This document shows positions 53,159 to 61,794 of a stretch of 64,000 nt of DNA, piece by piece. This DNA comes from Anditalea andensis. GTDB lineage: Bacteria > Bacteroidota > Bacteroidia > Cytophagales > Cyclobacteriaceae. Every line of letters begins with the position of its first letter. The stretch's first letter is position 1. The stretch spans positions 186,001 to 250,000 of the forward strand of contig NZ_JMIH01000022.1 of NCBI RefSeq assembly GCF_000714815.1. Direction: 5' to 3'. The position numbers were made by a program, and so were the translations under genes. The notes under the pieces were generated by a model. It was not told where the DNA came from. It did no database searches and saw nothing but the letters and a program-made list of their open reading frames with translations.

Positions 53159-54550
53159 TTATAAATCATTGATCCGTACGTCTAACCTGCCAGTAGAATT
53201 TAAATATAACCGGATATCCTGCTGAGTGGCATAAATTCCCAATACATCCAATTTAGGGTTTTTTATAAATATAGAAGCAAAATCAGTTTGGATTTGATTG
53301 TGTTTTTGGATTTCAGACTTGGCTTCATCCAGATATGCGCCTATGGGATAATATGCTCTTTTCTTCATCTGAGTTAGGATCTGTCCCTGTTTCAGCCATC
53401 CTGCATAGTTTGCCAGTACATTTTTTGTGTTCAAATCAAAGTCGATGTCTTCAAAATAGATAGCCTGTTTTTGTGGATCATAAGCTGGTTTACCTACTAA
53501 ATATATATCTCCATTGATATCCTTTTTGCCAGATCTCTTTGCTGTAAAATTCATTTTAACCAAAGCTCTATCACCAAAACTTTGAGAGGAAAAACCCCTG
53601 GGAATGAGCTGGGTACTTTTATCTATAGTGATAGGTTCACCTACCAATTCAGCATTTAGATATTGGTCTATAGCTTCATATCCCACCCTTAAAGGAAGCG
53701 TAATGTCTATTAGGTTTTGAGTGTTATCATTGGGGCTGATTTTGGGTAATACTACTGGTCTGACTGATGGAGATTTTCCTACTTCTGAAATAACTTCTCC
53801 TTCAAGGCCCAGGTTTAAACTTAATTTGTTATTGACAGTGGATATGTTGCCTACTTTTACGGTATGAGGTCTGGTAAATACATAGCCATCGATCCCACTT
53901 TGCGCAAACCGCACAGGTTGGCTGAAATTTTTCCAGGCATCTTCCATAAAGCTTCTAAAACTAAGCCCTTTAAAGTTGCTATTATTTAACTGAGTGTTAA
54001 GCATGTTTTGAAGATGCTTTCTGATCAGGGGATCAAAATCAATGGCGTAACCTAAAAATTCGTATCTCATAGACCTTCCCCATCCGTCTATGGTGATATT
54101 TTGGAATGATAGATCATAGTTTTCTCCTATCACCGGTGTAAAGCTAATTTCTGGATTAAGGACTTCATCGTATGGAATGGCTGTGGAAATAAGCTGTCCT
54201 AATAATTTTTTCTCCACTTTCAAGCTTCCTTTCAGCCGGAGAGGGATTTGTAACTTTAAAGCATGATCTCCTTTACTGCTCAGTTTGGCATCTCCCATTT
54301 TGGTCACCTGAAGGTCAGTGTTCAGACCGCTGCCTACTGATAGGTCTTTCTCTTCAAAGAGTAACCCTTGAAATTCCTTATTCAGGTTTTTTTCTAACTG
54401 TTGGAAAGATATTTCCAATGGGAAATTAATGGAAGACGTGGCAGAAGGTAATTCTATAGGATCCCCTGAAAACTTAGGCTTATCAGGATTGATTTTTTTA
54501 CAGGAAGCAAATGCAGATATAAAAACTAAGGCAATTAAAATTTTTTTCAT
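53159..54550 (-). CDS. DUF4403 family lipoprotein
   Basis: The 463-residue protein has a lipoprotein signal peptide (MKKILIALVFISAFASC, lipobox FASC). A long beta-rich DUF4403 region follows with regular alternating strands (VKVGNISTVNNKLSLNLGLE). Role unknown; tubular lipid-binding folds have been suggested for related families. The frame is open to 54658, but the earlier 36 codons are not signal-like, so ATG 54550 is taken. The TlpA gene follows without a gap. Confidence 0.85.
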   Translation of the reverse strand: MKKILIALVFISAFASCKKINPDKPKFSGDPIELPSATSSINFPLEISFQQLEKNLNKEFQGLLFEEKDLSVGSGLNTDLQVTKMGDAKLSSKGDHALKLQIPLRLKGSLKVEKKLLGQLISTAIPYDEVLNPEISFTPVIGENYDLSFQNITIDGWGRSMRYEFLGYAIDFDPLIRKHLQNMLNTQLNNSNFKGLSFRSFMEDAWKNFSQPVRFAQSGIDGYVFTRPHTVKVGNISTVNNKLSLNLGLEGEVISEVGKSPSVRPVVLPKISPNDNTQNLIDITLPLRVGYEAIDQYLNAELVGEPITIDKSTQLIPRGFSSQSFGDRALVKMNFTAKRSGKKDINGDIYLVGKPAYDPQKQAIYFEDIDFDLNTKNVLANYAGWLKQGQILTQMKKRAYYPIGAYLDEAKSEIQKHNQIQTDFASIFIKNPKLDVLGIYATQQDIRLYLNSTGRLDVRINDL

Positions 54551-54693
54551 CAATCTAGGTTTTCGATTTACAAGGATAACGAAATGCCTATAAATAAGAT
54601 AGCGTAAAGGTGCATCTTTTTTCTTGTTTTTTGTTAAATGGTATAGGGGAAGTGACATGCATTTATTTTATGCTGCAAAGCATATGTAAGCAC

Positions 54694-54701
54694 TATTTTT
54701 G
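54694..54701 (+). promoter_or_regulatory. -7 promoter box of ytxJ
   Basis: TATTTTTG matches TAnnTTTG and lies 43 bp before the ATG at 54745. Confidence 0.45.
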
Positions 54702-54744
54702 TTTATAGAAACCATATATACAATAGTAATTAAAAAATAGAGAT

Positions 54745-55080
54745 ATGAATTGGGAAAAATTAGAAAGTCTTGCTCAATTAGAAGAAATAAAAAAAGAGAG
54801 CCATGATAAATCTGTGTTAATATTTAAACATTCTACCACCTGTTCTATCAGCAGCATGGCATGGGACCGGTTAAACCGCAATTGGAAAGAAGAAGATACC
54901 ATTAATATTAAACCTTATTATCTTGACCTGCACTCCTATAGAGAGGTATCCAATAAGGTGGCAGAAGAGTTTGATGTGGTACACCAGTCCCCGCAGGTAT
55001 TGCTTGTCCAAAAAGGTGAAGTCAAATATGCCAATAGCCATATGGGGATAAACTATAAGGAAATCTTATCTAAAGTATAA
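54745..55080 (+). CDS. ytxJ: bacillithiol-system redox-active protein YtxJ
   Basis: The 111-residue protein has a thioredoxin/glutaredoxin-like fold with a single active cysteine, C33 in KHSTTCSISSMAW, and the cis-proline region VVHQSPQVLLVQKG. YtxJ proteins are monothiol bacilliredoxin relatives from organisms that use bacillithiol. The gene stands alone with its own promoter box and a good terminator. No bacillithiol synthesis gene is in the window. Confidence 0.9.
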   Translation: MNWEKLESLAQLEEIKKESHDKSVLIFKHSTTCSISSMAWDRLNRNWKEEDTINIKPYYLDLHSYREVSNKVAEEFDVVHQSPQVLLVQKGEVKYANSHMGINYKEILSKV

Positions 55081-55098
55081 TTAAAGTATAATATTTAG

Positions 55099-55125
55099 CC
55101 TGGTGTTTTTGCATCAGGTTTTTTT
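55099..55125 (+). terminator. rho-independent terminator after ytxJ
   Basis: CCTGGTG at 55099-55105 pairs with CATCAGG at 55112-55118 (one G-U) and is followed by seven T. Confidence 0.8.
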
Positions 55126-55458
55126 AATTATGAGCAAAAGGAGAGCTGTTGCATTTTACAATTGCTGCAGTACCTTTTGATTTAAAATAAGGGAATCAGA
55201 TAAATTGTAAAGTAATTACTCTAAATCTTATGGTAGATTCTTTTTGATTAATATCAATTAAGAACCATCTAAAAAGATATTTTTCCTTTTAAAATTTCGC
55301 CCATATAGAAATTAAACTTTTTGAGGGCATTTTGGTCTAACCCCTACATTTGTGCGCTCGTAATTGTCGCAGCAGATAAATAATATGATCATTTAAAATA
55401 CTATCTCTCAGCTGGATTTATAAGTCTCTGATAGACAGTTGTCATAACATAAATATAT
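55126..55458 (+). other. long leader region before the outer-membrane receptor
   Basis: The gap between the ytxJ terminator and the receptor gene contains the promoter at 55318-55352 and about 105 bp of untranslated leader. No gene is seen on either strand. Confidence 0.5.
55318..55352 (+). promoter_or_regulatory. Bacteroidetes-type promoter of the receptor gene
   Basis: TTTTTG at 55318-55323 and TACATTTG at 55345-55352 are spaced by 21 bp and match the -33 TTTG and -7 TAnnTTTG elements. The start codon is about 105 bp downstream. Confidence 0.65.
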
Positions 55459-58302
55459 ATGATTATTTCTACTATAAGGGTTTGGCTGACGTTATTTTTA
55501 ATAGGGACTGTGGGCATGAGTGTAGGTCAGCAGCGTGGAGAAGGGAGGGAGATCAAGGGAAGCGTAATGGAAGGAAATACAGGCCAGCCTATGATAGGGG
55601 CAAACGTAGCAGTAAAATCCCCCGCTGACTCCATCCTGGTTTCAGGTATTACGGATGTAAACGGTAACTTTACAGTGGCCCGACCCGTAATGCTGAACGT
55701 AACTGTTGAAATTTCATATCTGGGGTTTGAAAAAATCCAAATTAACTTAAGCCGTGATGACAATCCTGACCTAGGAATACTTAAGCTAAAAGAAGACAGT
55801 AAGCTTCTGGACGAATTTGTTCTCCAGGGTCAAGTGCCGGTAGGAGAGATGAAAGGGGATACTACTTCTTTTAATGCCAATGCATTTAGGACCAGAGAGA
55901 ATGCTGTAGCTGAAGATCTGGTTAGAAAAATACCAGGGGTCACTATCCAAAATGGGGAGATCCAGGCGCGTGGCGAACAGGTACAGAAAGTGTTGGTAGA
56001 CGGTAGGGAATTTTTTGGAAACGACCCATTTCTTGCCTTAAGAAACCTGCCTTCTGATGTCATAGACAGAGTAGAAATCCTGGATCAGCGATCTGACCAG
56101 TCCAGGCTTACAGGATTTGATGATGGAAACTATGCCCGTACCATCAATATAGTGACTAAACAAGATAAAAGAAATGGCCAATTTGGTAGAATCTATGGTG
56201 GATATGGCACAGATGACCGTTACTCTGCAGGAGGAAACCTCAATTTTTTTAAAGGCAATAAAAGAATTTCCGTCATAGGCCTGTTCAATAATATCAACCA
56301 ACAGAATTTTTCTTCCCAAGATCTAGTAGGGATTGAAGGTGGTGGTGGCCGTGGAGGTCAGGGAGGAGGTCGGCCAGGGGGCGGAAGTAATAATTTTGCT
56401 ATTCCTCAGGATAATGGAATCATAACTACTAATTCACTTGGATTAAACTATAGTGATAAATGGGGAGAAAGAACCAATGTAACCGCCAGTTACTTTTTCA
56501 ATTCTACTCTAAACAATGTGTCCCAGTTGACTAACCGGGAAATCATCCTTGCCGATGATAACCGACAATTGTATCAGGAGGCTTTATTGAACAATAACAG
56601 AAGTAATAATCACCGGGTAAATAGTAGAATAGAATATGACATTAACGATAAAAATGCCATCATCATAGCTCCATCATTCACAGGGCAGTCCAATACCAGT
56701 TTTAATGATCGTGATGCCATCAATCTAACCGGGGTCCTTGATCCTCTCAGTGAGGCCAGAACAATCTCTGATGCTGATTTTGATTCCTATAATTTTTCCA
56801 ACAATTTTACTTATAGGTATAAATTTGACAAGATAGGAAGGACTATTTCTGCCAATATATTTACTGCCTATAATAAGCGGGATGAATATACCGCTCTCAT
56901 TACTTCTACCCGAGATTATGTGCGCAATGCTTATGATACCTTAAACCAAGAAACCTTTGCTCTGAGTGATGGATTTAACTATAGGACAAATATAACCTAT
57001 ACAGAGCCACTTTCAGAGAGAGCTATAGGGACACTAAGCTACCAGATAGGGAACAACAAATCTTCTGCTGACCAGCGTACCTTCCAGCTGATCGCTGAAC
57101 AAGGGATGATGGTACTGGATACTGCTTTGAGTAACCAGTTTGACAATAGGTTTATCACCCAGCGCGCCGGTACAGGATACCGATATAATAACAAAGGGCT
57201 CAATGTAAATCTTAGTGTGGATTACCAAAATGCTGCACTTGACAATTCAAGTATATTCCCCGTAGAAGCTACTTTCCAAAGATCATTTCATAATGTACTG
57301 CCTTCTATGAATATCATGTATCGGAAAGAAAATGGCACATCCATCCGGTTAAGGTACAGAACCAATACCAATGAACCGAATGTGCAACAATTACAGAATG
57401 TCGTCAACAATGCTAACCCACTACAGATGCGTACGGGTAACCCTAATCTGGGGCAGAGTTTCAACCACACCATTTTTGCCAATTTCTCTAAAATGAACGT
57501 TGAAAAATCAAAAACTTTCTTTGTTTTCCTTTTTGCATCTATGACGGATAATTTTATTGGCAACAGTACATTTATTGCCCAGCAGGATACTGCCATTAGT
57601 GAAGAAGTGGTTTTAAGAAGAGGGGGCCAGTTGACCTCTCCGGTAAATCTGGATGGTCAAATTAATAGTCGTTTGTTTATGACCTATGGTGTACCGGTAA
57701 CCCCTTTAAGATCCACTTTTAATATGAATTCCAGCGTCAGTTTTAACAGAACACCAGGTATAATCAATGAACAATTGAACTTTAATGATAATATTGGTCT
57801 GAGTCAGGGTCTCACACTTACTAGTAATATAAGCAAGGATGTAGACTTTACCCTGACAACAACTGGTACATATAGCATCATCAACAGTTCCCTTCAAACC
57901 AATCTGAATAACAATTTTTATATTCAAAATTCTACCTTGAGAATGTATTATTCTCCTAACAATGGGAAGTTATTTATAGCCAATACGGTCAATAATGCTT
58001 TGTATAGAGGTTTGTCAGAAGGGTTAGACCAGTCAGTATGGCTATGGAACATAGAAGCAGGAATGAGGTTCCTAAAGGACAACAAAGGAGAGCTAAAGCT
58101 GAATGTGTTTGATTTGCTAAAGCAAAATAACAGCATCAGCAGAAATGTATCAGATGTGGCCATAGACGATGTCTTTACCCAGGTGCTGACCAGATATGCC
58201 ATGCTAAGCTTTACCTACATCATCGGTAACTTCAAACCACAGGAAAGACAGGAAGGCGGTCCAAGCCAAAGGATGAGACCGGGTGGAGGGAGGACTTGGT
58301 AA
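55459..58302 (+). CDS. TonB-dependent-receptor-like outer-membrane barrel protein
   Basis: The 947-residue protein has a signal peptide (to about MSVGQQ). An N-terminal CarboxypepD_reg-like beta-sandwich follows (KGSVMEGNTGQPMIGANVAV), then a plug-like domain (LVRKIPGVTIQNGEIQARGE; VLVDGREFFGNDP) and a large barrel of the outer-membrane beta-barrel family. A glycine-rich loop GGGGRGGQGGGRPGGG lies near residue 300 and the tail ends RPGGGRTW. No SusD partner lies nearby, so it is not a SusCD-type glycan importer. Ligand unknown. Confidence 0.87.
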   Translation: MIISTIRVWLTLFLIGTVGMSVGQQRGEGREIKGSVMEGNTGQPMIGANVAVKSPADSILVSGITDVNGNFTVARPVMLNVTVEISYLGFEKIQINLSRDDNPDLGILKLKEDSKLLDEFVLQGQVPVGEMKGDTTSFNANAFRTRENAVAEDLVRKIPGVTIQNGEIQARGEQVQKVLVDGREFFGNDPFLALRNLPSDVIDRVEILDQRSDQSRLTGFDDGNYARTINIVTKQDKRNGQFGRIYGGYGTDDRYSAGGNLNFFKGNKRISVIGLFNNINQQNFSSQDLVGIEGGGGRGGQGGGRPGGGSNNFAIPQDNGIITTNSLGLNYSDKWGERTNVTASYFFNSTLNNVSQLTNREIILADDNRQLYQEALLNNNRSNNHRVNSRIEYDINDKNAIIIAPSFTGQSNTSFNDRDAINLTGVLDPLSEARTISDADFDSYNFSNNFTYRYKFDKIGRTISANIFTAYNKRDEYTALITSTRDYVRNAYDTLNQETFALSDGFNYRTNITYTEPLSERAIGTLSYQIGNNKSSADQRTFQLIAEQGMMVLDTALSNQFDNRFITQRAGTGYRYNNKGLNVNLSVDYQNAALDNSSIFPVEATFQRSFHNVLPSMNIMYRKENGTSIRLRYRTNTNEPNVQQLQNVVNNANPLQMRTGNPNLGQSFNHTIFANFSKMNVEKSKTFFVFLFASMTDNFIGNSTFIAQQDTAISEEVVLRRGGQLTSPVNLDGQINSRLFMTYGVPVTPLRSTFNMNSSVSFNRTPGIINEQLNFNDNIGLSQGLTLTSNISKDVDFTLTTTGTYSIINSSLQTNLNNNFYIQNSTLRMYYSPNNGKLFIANTVNNALYRGLSEGLDQSVWLWNIEAGMRFLKDNKGELKLNVFDLLKQNNSISRNVSDVAIDDVFTQVLTRYAMLSFTYIIGNFKPQERQEGGPSQRMRPGGGRTW

Positions 58303-58418
58303 GAACACAATAGCCACCTGGAAGTGTGATACTTTCCATTAATAATGACATTGCAGATATCATTTCATTTTTTTTTAAATATTAATTTTTACTTAAAAAC
58401 AAGTTTATAGGTAAGATT

Positions 58419-58574
58419 TTATTTTTGAATTATGATTCTTAGTAAATTTTTTAATTGTACAATACTGAGATCAGTGGACTGTCTTTTGATGGTTAGACGC
58501 ATGGATGTGCCATCAAGAGGTGCTTCAGAAGGCGGATAATCATAAAAATAGATTTGATTATTAATATTTTTCAC
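58419..58574 (-). CDS. doubtful 51-codon frame
   Basis: A GTG-initiated frame encodes a peptide with YFYDYPPSEAPLDGTSMRLT and STDLSIVQLKNLLRI. Composition is protein-like, but no family is recognised and no promoter box is seen. It may be a fragment of a lost gene. Confidence 0.2.
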   Translation of the reverse strand: MKNINNQIYFYDYPPSEAPLDGTSMRLTIKRQSTDLSIVQLKNLLRIIIQK

Positions 58575-58705
58575 TAAAATATAAATTTAAATAGGCAGGA
58601 TTAGCTCTGAAATATTCTATACAGATGGGAGTATATAAAACTAAACCTTTCATAGATCATTTTTGACCCGAACTGTTTTAGCTGAATATTTAAATAGGAT
58701 AGGTT

Positions 58706-58715
58706 CCCCCCCCCC
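58706..58715 (+). repeat. C10 homopolymer
   Basis: Ten consecutive C in an AT-rich intergenic region is an unusual tract prone to slippage. It is not close to a known start codon. Confidence 0.8.
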
Positions 58716-58932
58716 AATCATATGATCCCAATTCCTTGAGTTTTTGATTAGTATAAAGGCAGTCAATGCAATTTTTAAGGTTGCGGCCACCGTATCAGCC
58801 TCAACACATCGCATGGCTTCATGGATCATTTAGTCAGATATTATGGCTTTAATTTTCATAGCTTAATTCTTTTATACTAAGATAGGATATACTATCGTGT
58901 AAAAGTTATCTGATATGAAATTATTCTATTAT

Positions 58933-59619
58933 TTACGCCGGCTTAATTGCCCTTGTCATCTCCTTTTTGCCTGGGGGGCCTGGATGAATTTGTACCTCTA
59001 AACCTAAATCTTTTAAGTCTCTTCTTACCTGCGCTTTGGCACAGTAGGTGACCAATACCGCGCCGGGGTTCATTACCTCTACCACCTTGGAAAGCATCTC
59101 CTTAGTCCAAAGTTCGGGTTGCTTGCTGGGGGCAAAGGCATCATAAAATATGATATCAGCATCATAAAGCTGCACTTCCTCTAGGGTATTGCGGTCTTTT
59201 TTCATGTTGAAATATTGGGAAACTACAGTTCCCTGATCCCAGGAAGCATCATGGAGTAGGGCAAAAAATGGATGGAAATGAGAGAGATTTTCATCCATTC
59301 CGGTATAGTTTAATTGCTCGTAGATTCCTTTTTCAAGAGGGAAAGGCTCGATGGTATGGTATAGGACCGGTGTCTGGTTTTGCTCTGCCCATATTAGTGT
59401 AAGCCATGCATTCAGCCCAGTACCAAAGCCCACTTCAAATATCCGGATAGGCTTTTTATTTCTGTTTTGACTGGCCCAGTATTCCAGACCATACAGTAAG
59501 AATACATGGATAGATTCTCTGTAGGCTCCATGGAATGAATGGTAAGTCTCATTTAGAGAAGGCACGTAGAGAGAATTAGAACCATCTTCAGTAGTGATAA
59601 TTTTAACTTCTCTTTCCAT
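58933..59619 (-). CDS. mnmD: tRNA 5-methylaminomethyl-2-thiouridine methyltransferase MnmD
   Basis: MnmD performs the last methylation of mnm5s2U at the wobble position, as the stand-alone counterpart of the MnmC2 domain. The 228-residue protein shows the SAM-binding FEVGFGTGLNAWL, IIFYDAFAPSKQPELW, and PGAVLVTYCAKAQVRRDL. The frame extends upstream into ispF, but ATG 59619, which overlaps the ispF stop by one base, gives the family start. ispF and mnmD are thus coupled. Confidence 0.93.
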   Translation of the reverse strand: MEREVKIITTEDGSNSLYVPSLNETYHSFHGAYRESIHVFLLYGLEYWASQNRNKKPIRIFEVGFGTGLNAWLTLIWAEQNQTPVLYHTIEPFPLEKGIYEQLNYTGMDENLSHFHPFFALLHDASWDQGTVVSQYFNMKKDRNTLEEVQLYDADIIFYDAFAPSKQPELWTKEMLSKVVEVMNPGAVLVTYCAKAQVRRDLKDLGLEVQIHPGPPGKKEMTRAIKPA

Positions 59620-60107
59620 TAATTCTCTTTTGTTTGGATCAAGGCTACACAATAAGCTGACACTCCTTCTTCCCTTCCCACAAATCCGAGTTTTTCCGTA
59701 GTAGTAGCTTTTATCGAAATCTGTGAGGTTTTCACTTCCATTACATCCGCAAGGCACTGTTTCATCAAAGGAATATGAGGGTTCACCTTTGGCTGCTGAA
59801 GGCAGATGGTTGTGTCAATGTTTCCCAGTTCATACCCGTTGTTTCTAAGAAGTTTCATCACTTCTTTCAGTAGAATTTTACTGTCTATGCCTTTGTACTG
59901 TGGATCTGTATCTGAAAAGTGGAATCCTATATCACGAAGGTCTGCCGCGCCCAGTATTGCATCGCAAATCACATGGATAAGCACATCTGCATCCGAATGC
60001 CCAACAGCCCCTTTCTCGTGAGCGAGTTTAATGCCCCCCAGCCAAAATTCATAGCCTTCTTGAAGCTGATGTACATCGTATCCAAATCCTATCCTAAAAT
60101 TATTCAT
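59619..60107 (-). CDS. ispF: 2-C-methyl-D-erythritol 2,4-cyclodiphosphate synthase
   Basis: IspF forms the cyclodiphosphate intermediate of the MEP isoprenoid pathway. The 162-residue protein has the zinc ligands D11 and H13 in GYDVHQL, the HSDADVLIHVICDAILG motif, and DIGFHFSDTDPQYKG. Length is typical for the trimeric enzyme. The M16 peptidase gene ends 29 bp upstream on the same strand, and mnmD overlaps its stop. Its product ultimately supplies the prenyl donors used by enzymes such as the UbiA protein. Confidence 0.97.
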   Translation of the reverse strand: MNNFRIGFGYDVHQLQEGYEFWLGGIKLAHEKGAVGHSDADVLIHVICDAILGAADLRDIGFHFSDTDPQYKGIDSKILLKEVMKLLRNNGYELGNIDTTICLQQPKVNPHIPLMKQCLADVMEVKTSQISIKATTTEKLGFVGREEGVSAYCVALIQTKEN

Positions 60108-60136
60108 AATGTCTTGATTGTTTGAATTACCATTAA

Positions 60137-61378
60137 TTATTCCTTTGTTTTTTTATAATATAAAACAGAAGAATTCTCTTCTACCATTAGCTCATTAGCT
60201 ACAGTAATAATGTTTTCGGCTGGGATGGCAGTTTTCTTTTCATATTCCTTTAGATAAAGATCCGTATCTCCCAAATGGGTATAGTATGCCAGGTTCATAG
60301 CCCTGTTCAATAACTGGACAGCTTCAAAAGTCTTCATGGCTTCAGCTTGGTTTTTTACTTTTTCTAGCATCGCGGGGGATATTTCACTTTTTAAAAAGTC
60401 CCCTATCACTTCATCGAGCACTTTTTCTGCTTCCTCTGCTGTATGCCCTTTTTCCATTTTCCCATTGAAGACCATCAGTCCGGGATCTACATTTCCCATC
60501 ACATAGCCACTGCAGGAAGCGAAAATGTCTGTGTTTTTTACCAATTTCTGCTCCAGTATAGAGGATCTGCCAAACCCCAGAATGTCCGTAATCAGATCAC
60601 ATTCCAAATACTTTTCTTCCAGCCTGCCGGGTACATGATATACCTTATATAAGGCATCCGTAGGTACATCTGCGTGTATGGTAAAAATTTTTTTCTTCTG
60701 CTGGGGAAGTTCCATGGGGATGGTGTTTTTAGGAATATTCCCAGCGGGTATATCACCAAACCATTTTTCGGATAGCTCCTTCACTTGTTCTATAGTCACA
60801 TCACCGGCCACTACCATGACAGCATTATCCGGACGGTAATGTGTGAGAAAAAAATCTTCCACATCCTGCCGCTGATAATTTTCTATATCTGTGATACTCT
60901 GGCCTATAGTGGGCCACCTGTAAGGATGTACATCATATGCCAAATTTCGCATCAAATGAAAGGCATTTCCATAAGGCTGATTTAGGTATCGCTGCTTAAA
61001 TTCCTCTATGACTACTTTCCTTTGGGTCTCTATGGTTTTATCACTCAGATTTAGGTGAAGCATTCGGTCTGACTCTAGCCAAAAAGCCGTTTCAAGATTT
61101 ATAGCAGGTAGCGAAGTATAATAATTGGTGATATCAGTATTGGTAAAGGCATTACAACTACCTCCGACCTTCTCCAAAGCTGTATCAAAGGAAGGTACAT
61201 TTTTTGACCCACCGAACATCAGGTGTTCGAAGTAATGGGCGAGACCGGTTTTCCCTACTATTTCATTACGAGATCCTACTTTGTATAAAATGTTCAGTAC
61301 TGCCATTTTGGTAGTATGGTCCTCATGGACTACTACTTGTAAACCATTATCCAGTACAAATTTCTCGTATGCTATCAT
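60137..61378 (-). CDS. M16 family zinc metallopeptidase (intact)
   Basis: The 413-residue protein is a one-half M16 peptidase with the inverted zinc motif H-Y-F-E-H (GLAHYFEHLMFGG, near residue 46) and the downstream glutamate in VVIEEFKQR. No signal peptide is present, so it is probably cytosolic. M16 halves usually pair with an inactive partner; none is adjacent. It contrasts with the decayed M16 gene at 27.5-30.1 kb. ispF follows 29 bp downstream. Confidence 0.93.
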   Translation of the reverse strand: MIAYEKFVLDNGLQVVVHEDHTTKMAVLNILYKVGSRNEIVGKTGLAHYFEHLMFGGSKNVPSFDTALEKVGGSCNAFTNTDITNYYTSLPAINLETAFWLESDRMLHLNLSDKTIETQRKVVIEEFKQRYLNQPYGNAFHLMRNLAYDVHPYRWPTIGQSITDIENYQRQDVEDFFLTHYRPDNAVMVVAGDVTIEQVKELSEKWFGDIPAGNIPKNTIPMELPQQKKKIFTIHADVPTDALYKVYHVPGRLEEKYLECDLITDILGFGRSSILEQKLVKNTDIFASCSGYVMGNVDPGLMVFNGKMEKGHTAEEAEKVLDEVIGDFLKSEISPAMLEKVKNQAEAMKTFEAVQLLNRAMNLAYYTHLGDTDLYLKEYEKKTAIPAENIITVANELMVEENSSVLYYKKTKE

Positions 61379-61400
61379 TTATCGGTTTTAGATTAACAAA

Positions 61401-61428
61401 GAACTGCGCCCACAGAAGGACGCAGTTC
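61401..61428 (-). terminator. 8-bp GC-rich hairpin between copZ-like and M16 genes
   Basis: GAACTGCG and CGCAGTTC form a perfect stem. On the minus strand TCTTTGTT follows, a weak T run. It could end the copper transcript or lie in the M16 leader. Confidence 0.5.
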
Positions 61429-61479
61429 GGTTAAAAACAAATTTAATAAAATAATGGATAATCGATAGGAATTGTTTTT

Positions 61480-61683
61480 CTAAATTGGCTCTGCAGTATA
61501 TCCTGCCCCTTCTATTGTTTTAATTACCCGGTGTATATCAGTTTCCCCTTTTACGGTCAATATCCTATCCGGATGTTTAAGATCTACCTGCCAGGAGGTG
61601 TTATCAAGTTTATCAAGATGCGGCTTCACTGCTGTTTCACATGCTCCGCATTTAATATTGGTTTTAAAATTGAGTTCTTTCAT
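61480..61683 (-). CDS. CopZ-like heavy-metal-associated (HMA) protein
   Basis: The 67-residue protein is a single HMA ferredoxin-like domain with the metal-binding CxxC at C12 and C15 (NIKCGACETAV) and a C-terminal GAGYTAEPI. Such small proteins chaperone copper(I). It lies 111 bp downstream of the copper ATPase gene on the same strand, which makes a chaperone/ATPase pair likely. Confidence 0.88.
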   Translation of the reverse strand: MKELNFKTNIKCGACETAVKPHLDKLDNTSWQVDLKHPDRILTVKGETDIHRVIKTIEGAGYTAEPI

Positions 61684-61794
61684 AGCTTTATGATTTGATT
61701 TTAATTGGTTATAGGGTTAATTACATACTTATTAAAATATCCTTATAGGAGAAAATAATAGATCATGCTCGGTTTCATAGTATGGATGTTCAGA

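Larger units (their letters stand above)
58303..58932. other. 630-bp intergenic region with C10 tract, no clear gene
   Basis: Both strands were read. A 51-codon frame lies on the minus strand (58419-58574). A second minus-strand frame beginning MKIKAIISD at about 58862 is interrupted by a stop. Neither is recognised. A run of ten C is at 58706-58715. The region looks like decayed coding DNA. Confidence 0.5.

Noticed and set aside
55459-58302. SusC of a polysaccharide utilisation locus
   Set aside because: No SusD partner, glycoside hydrolase or regulator is nearby; the barrel belongs to another receptor-like group.
58690-58862. Transposase remnant
   Set aside because: The short frames show no DDE or HUH motif, and there are no flanking inverted repeats.
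59620-59757. N-terminal extension of MnmD rich in cysteine and glycine
   Set aside because: It lies within ispF in another frame; the ATG at the ispF stop gives the family start.
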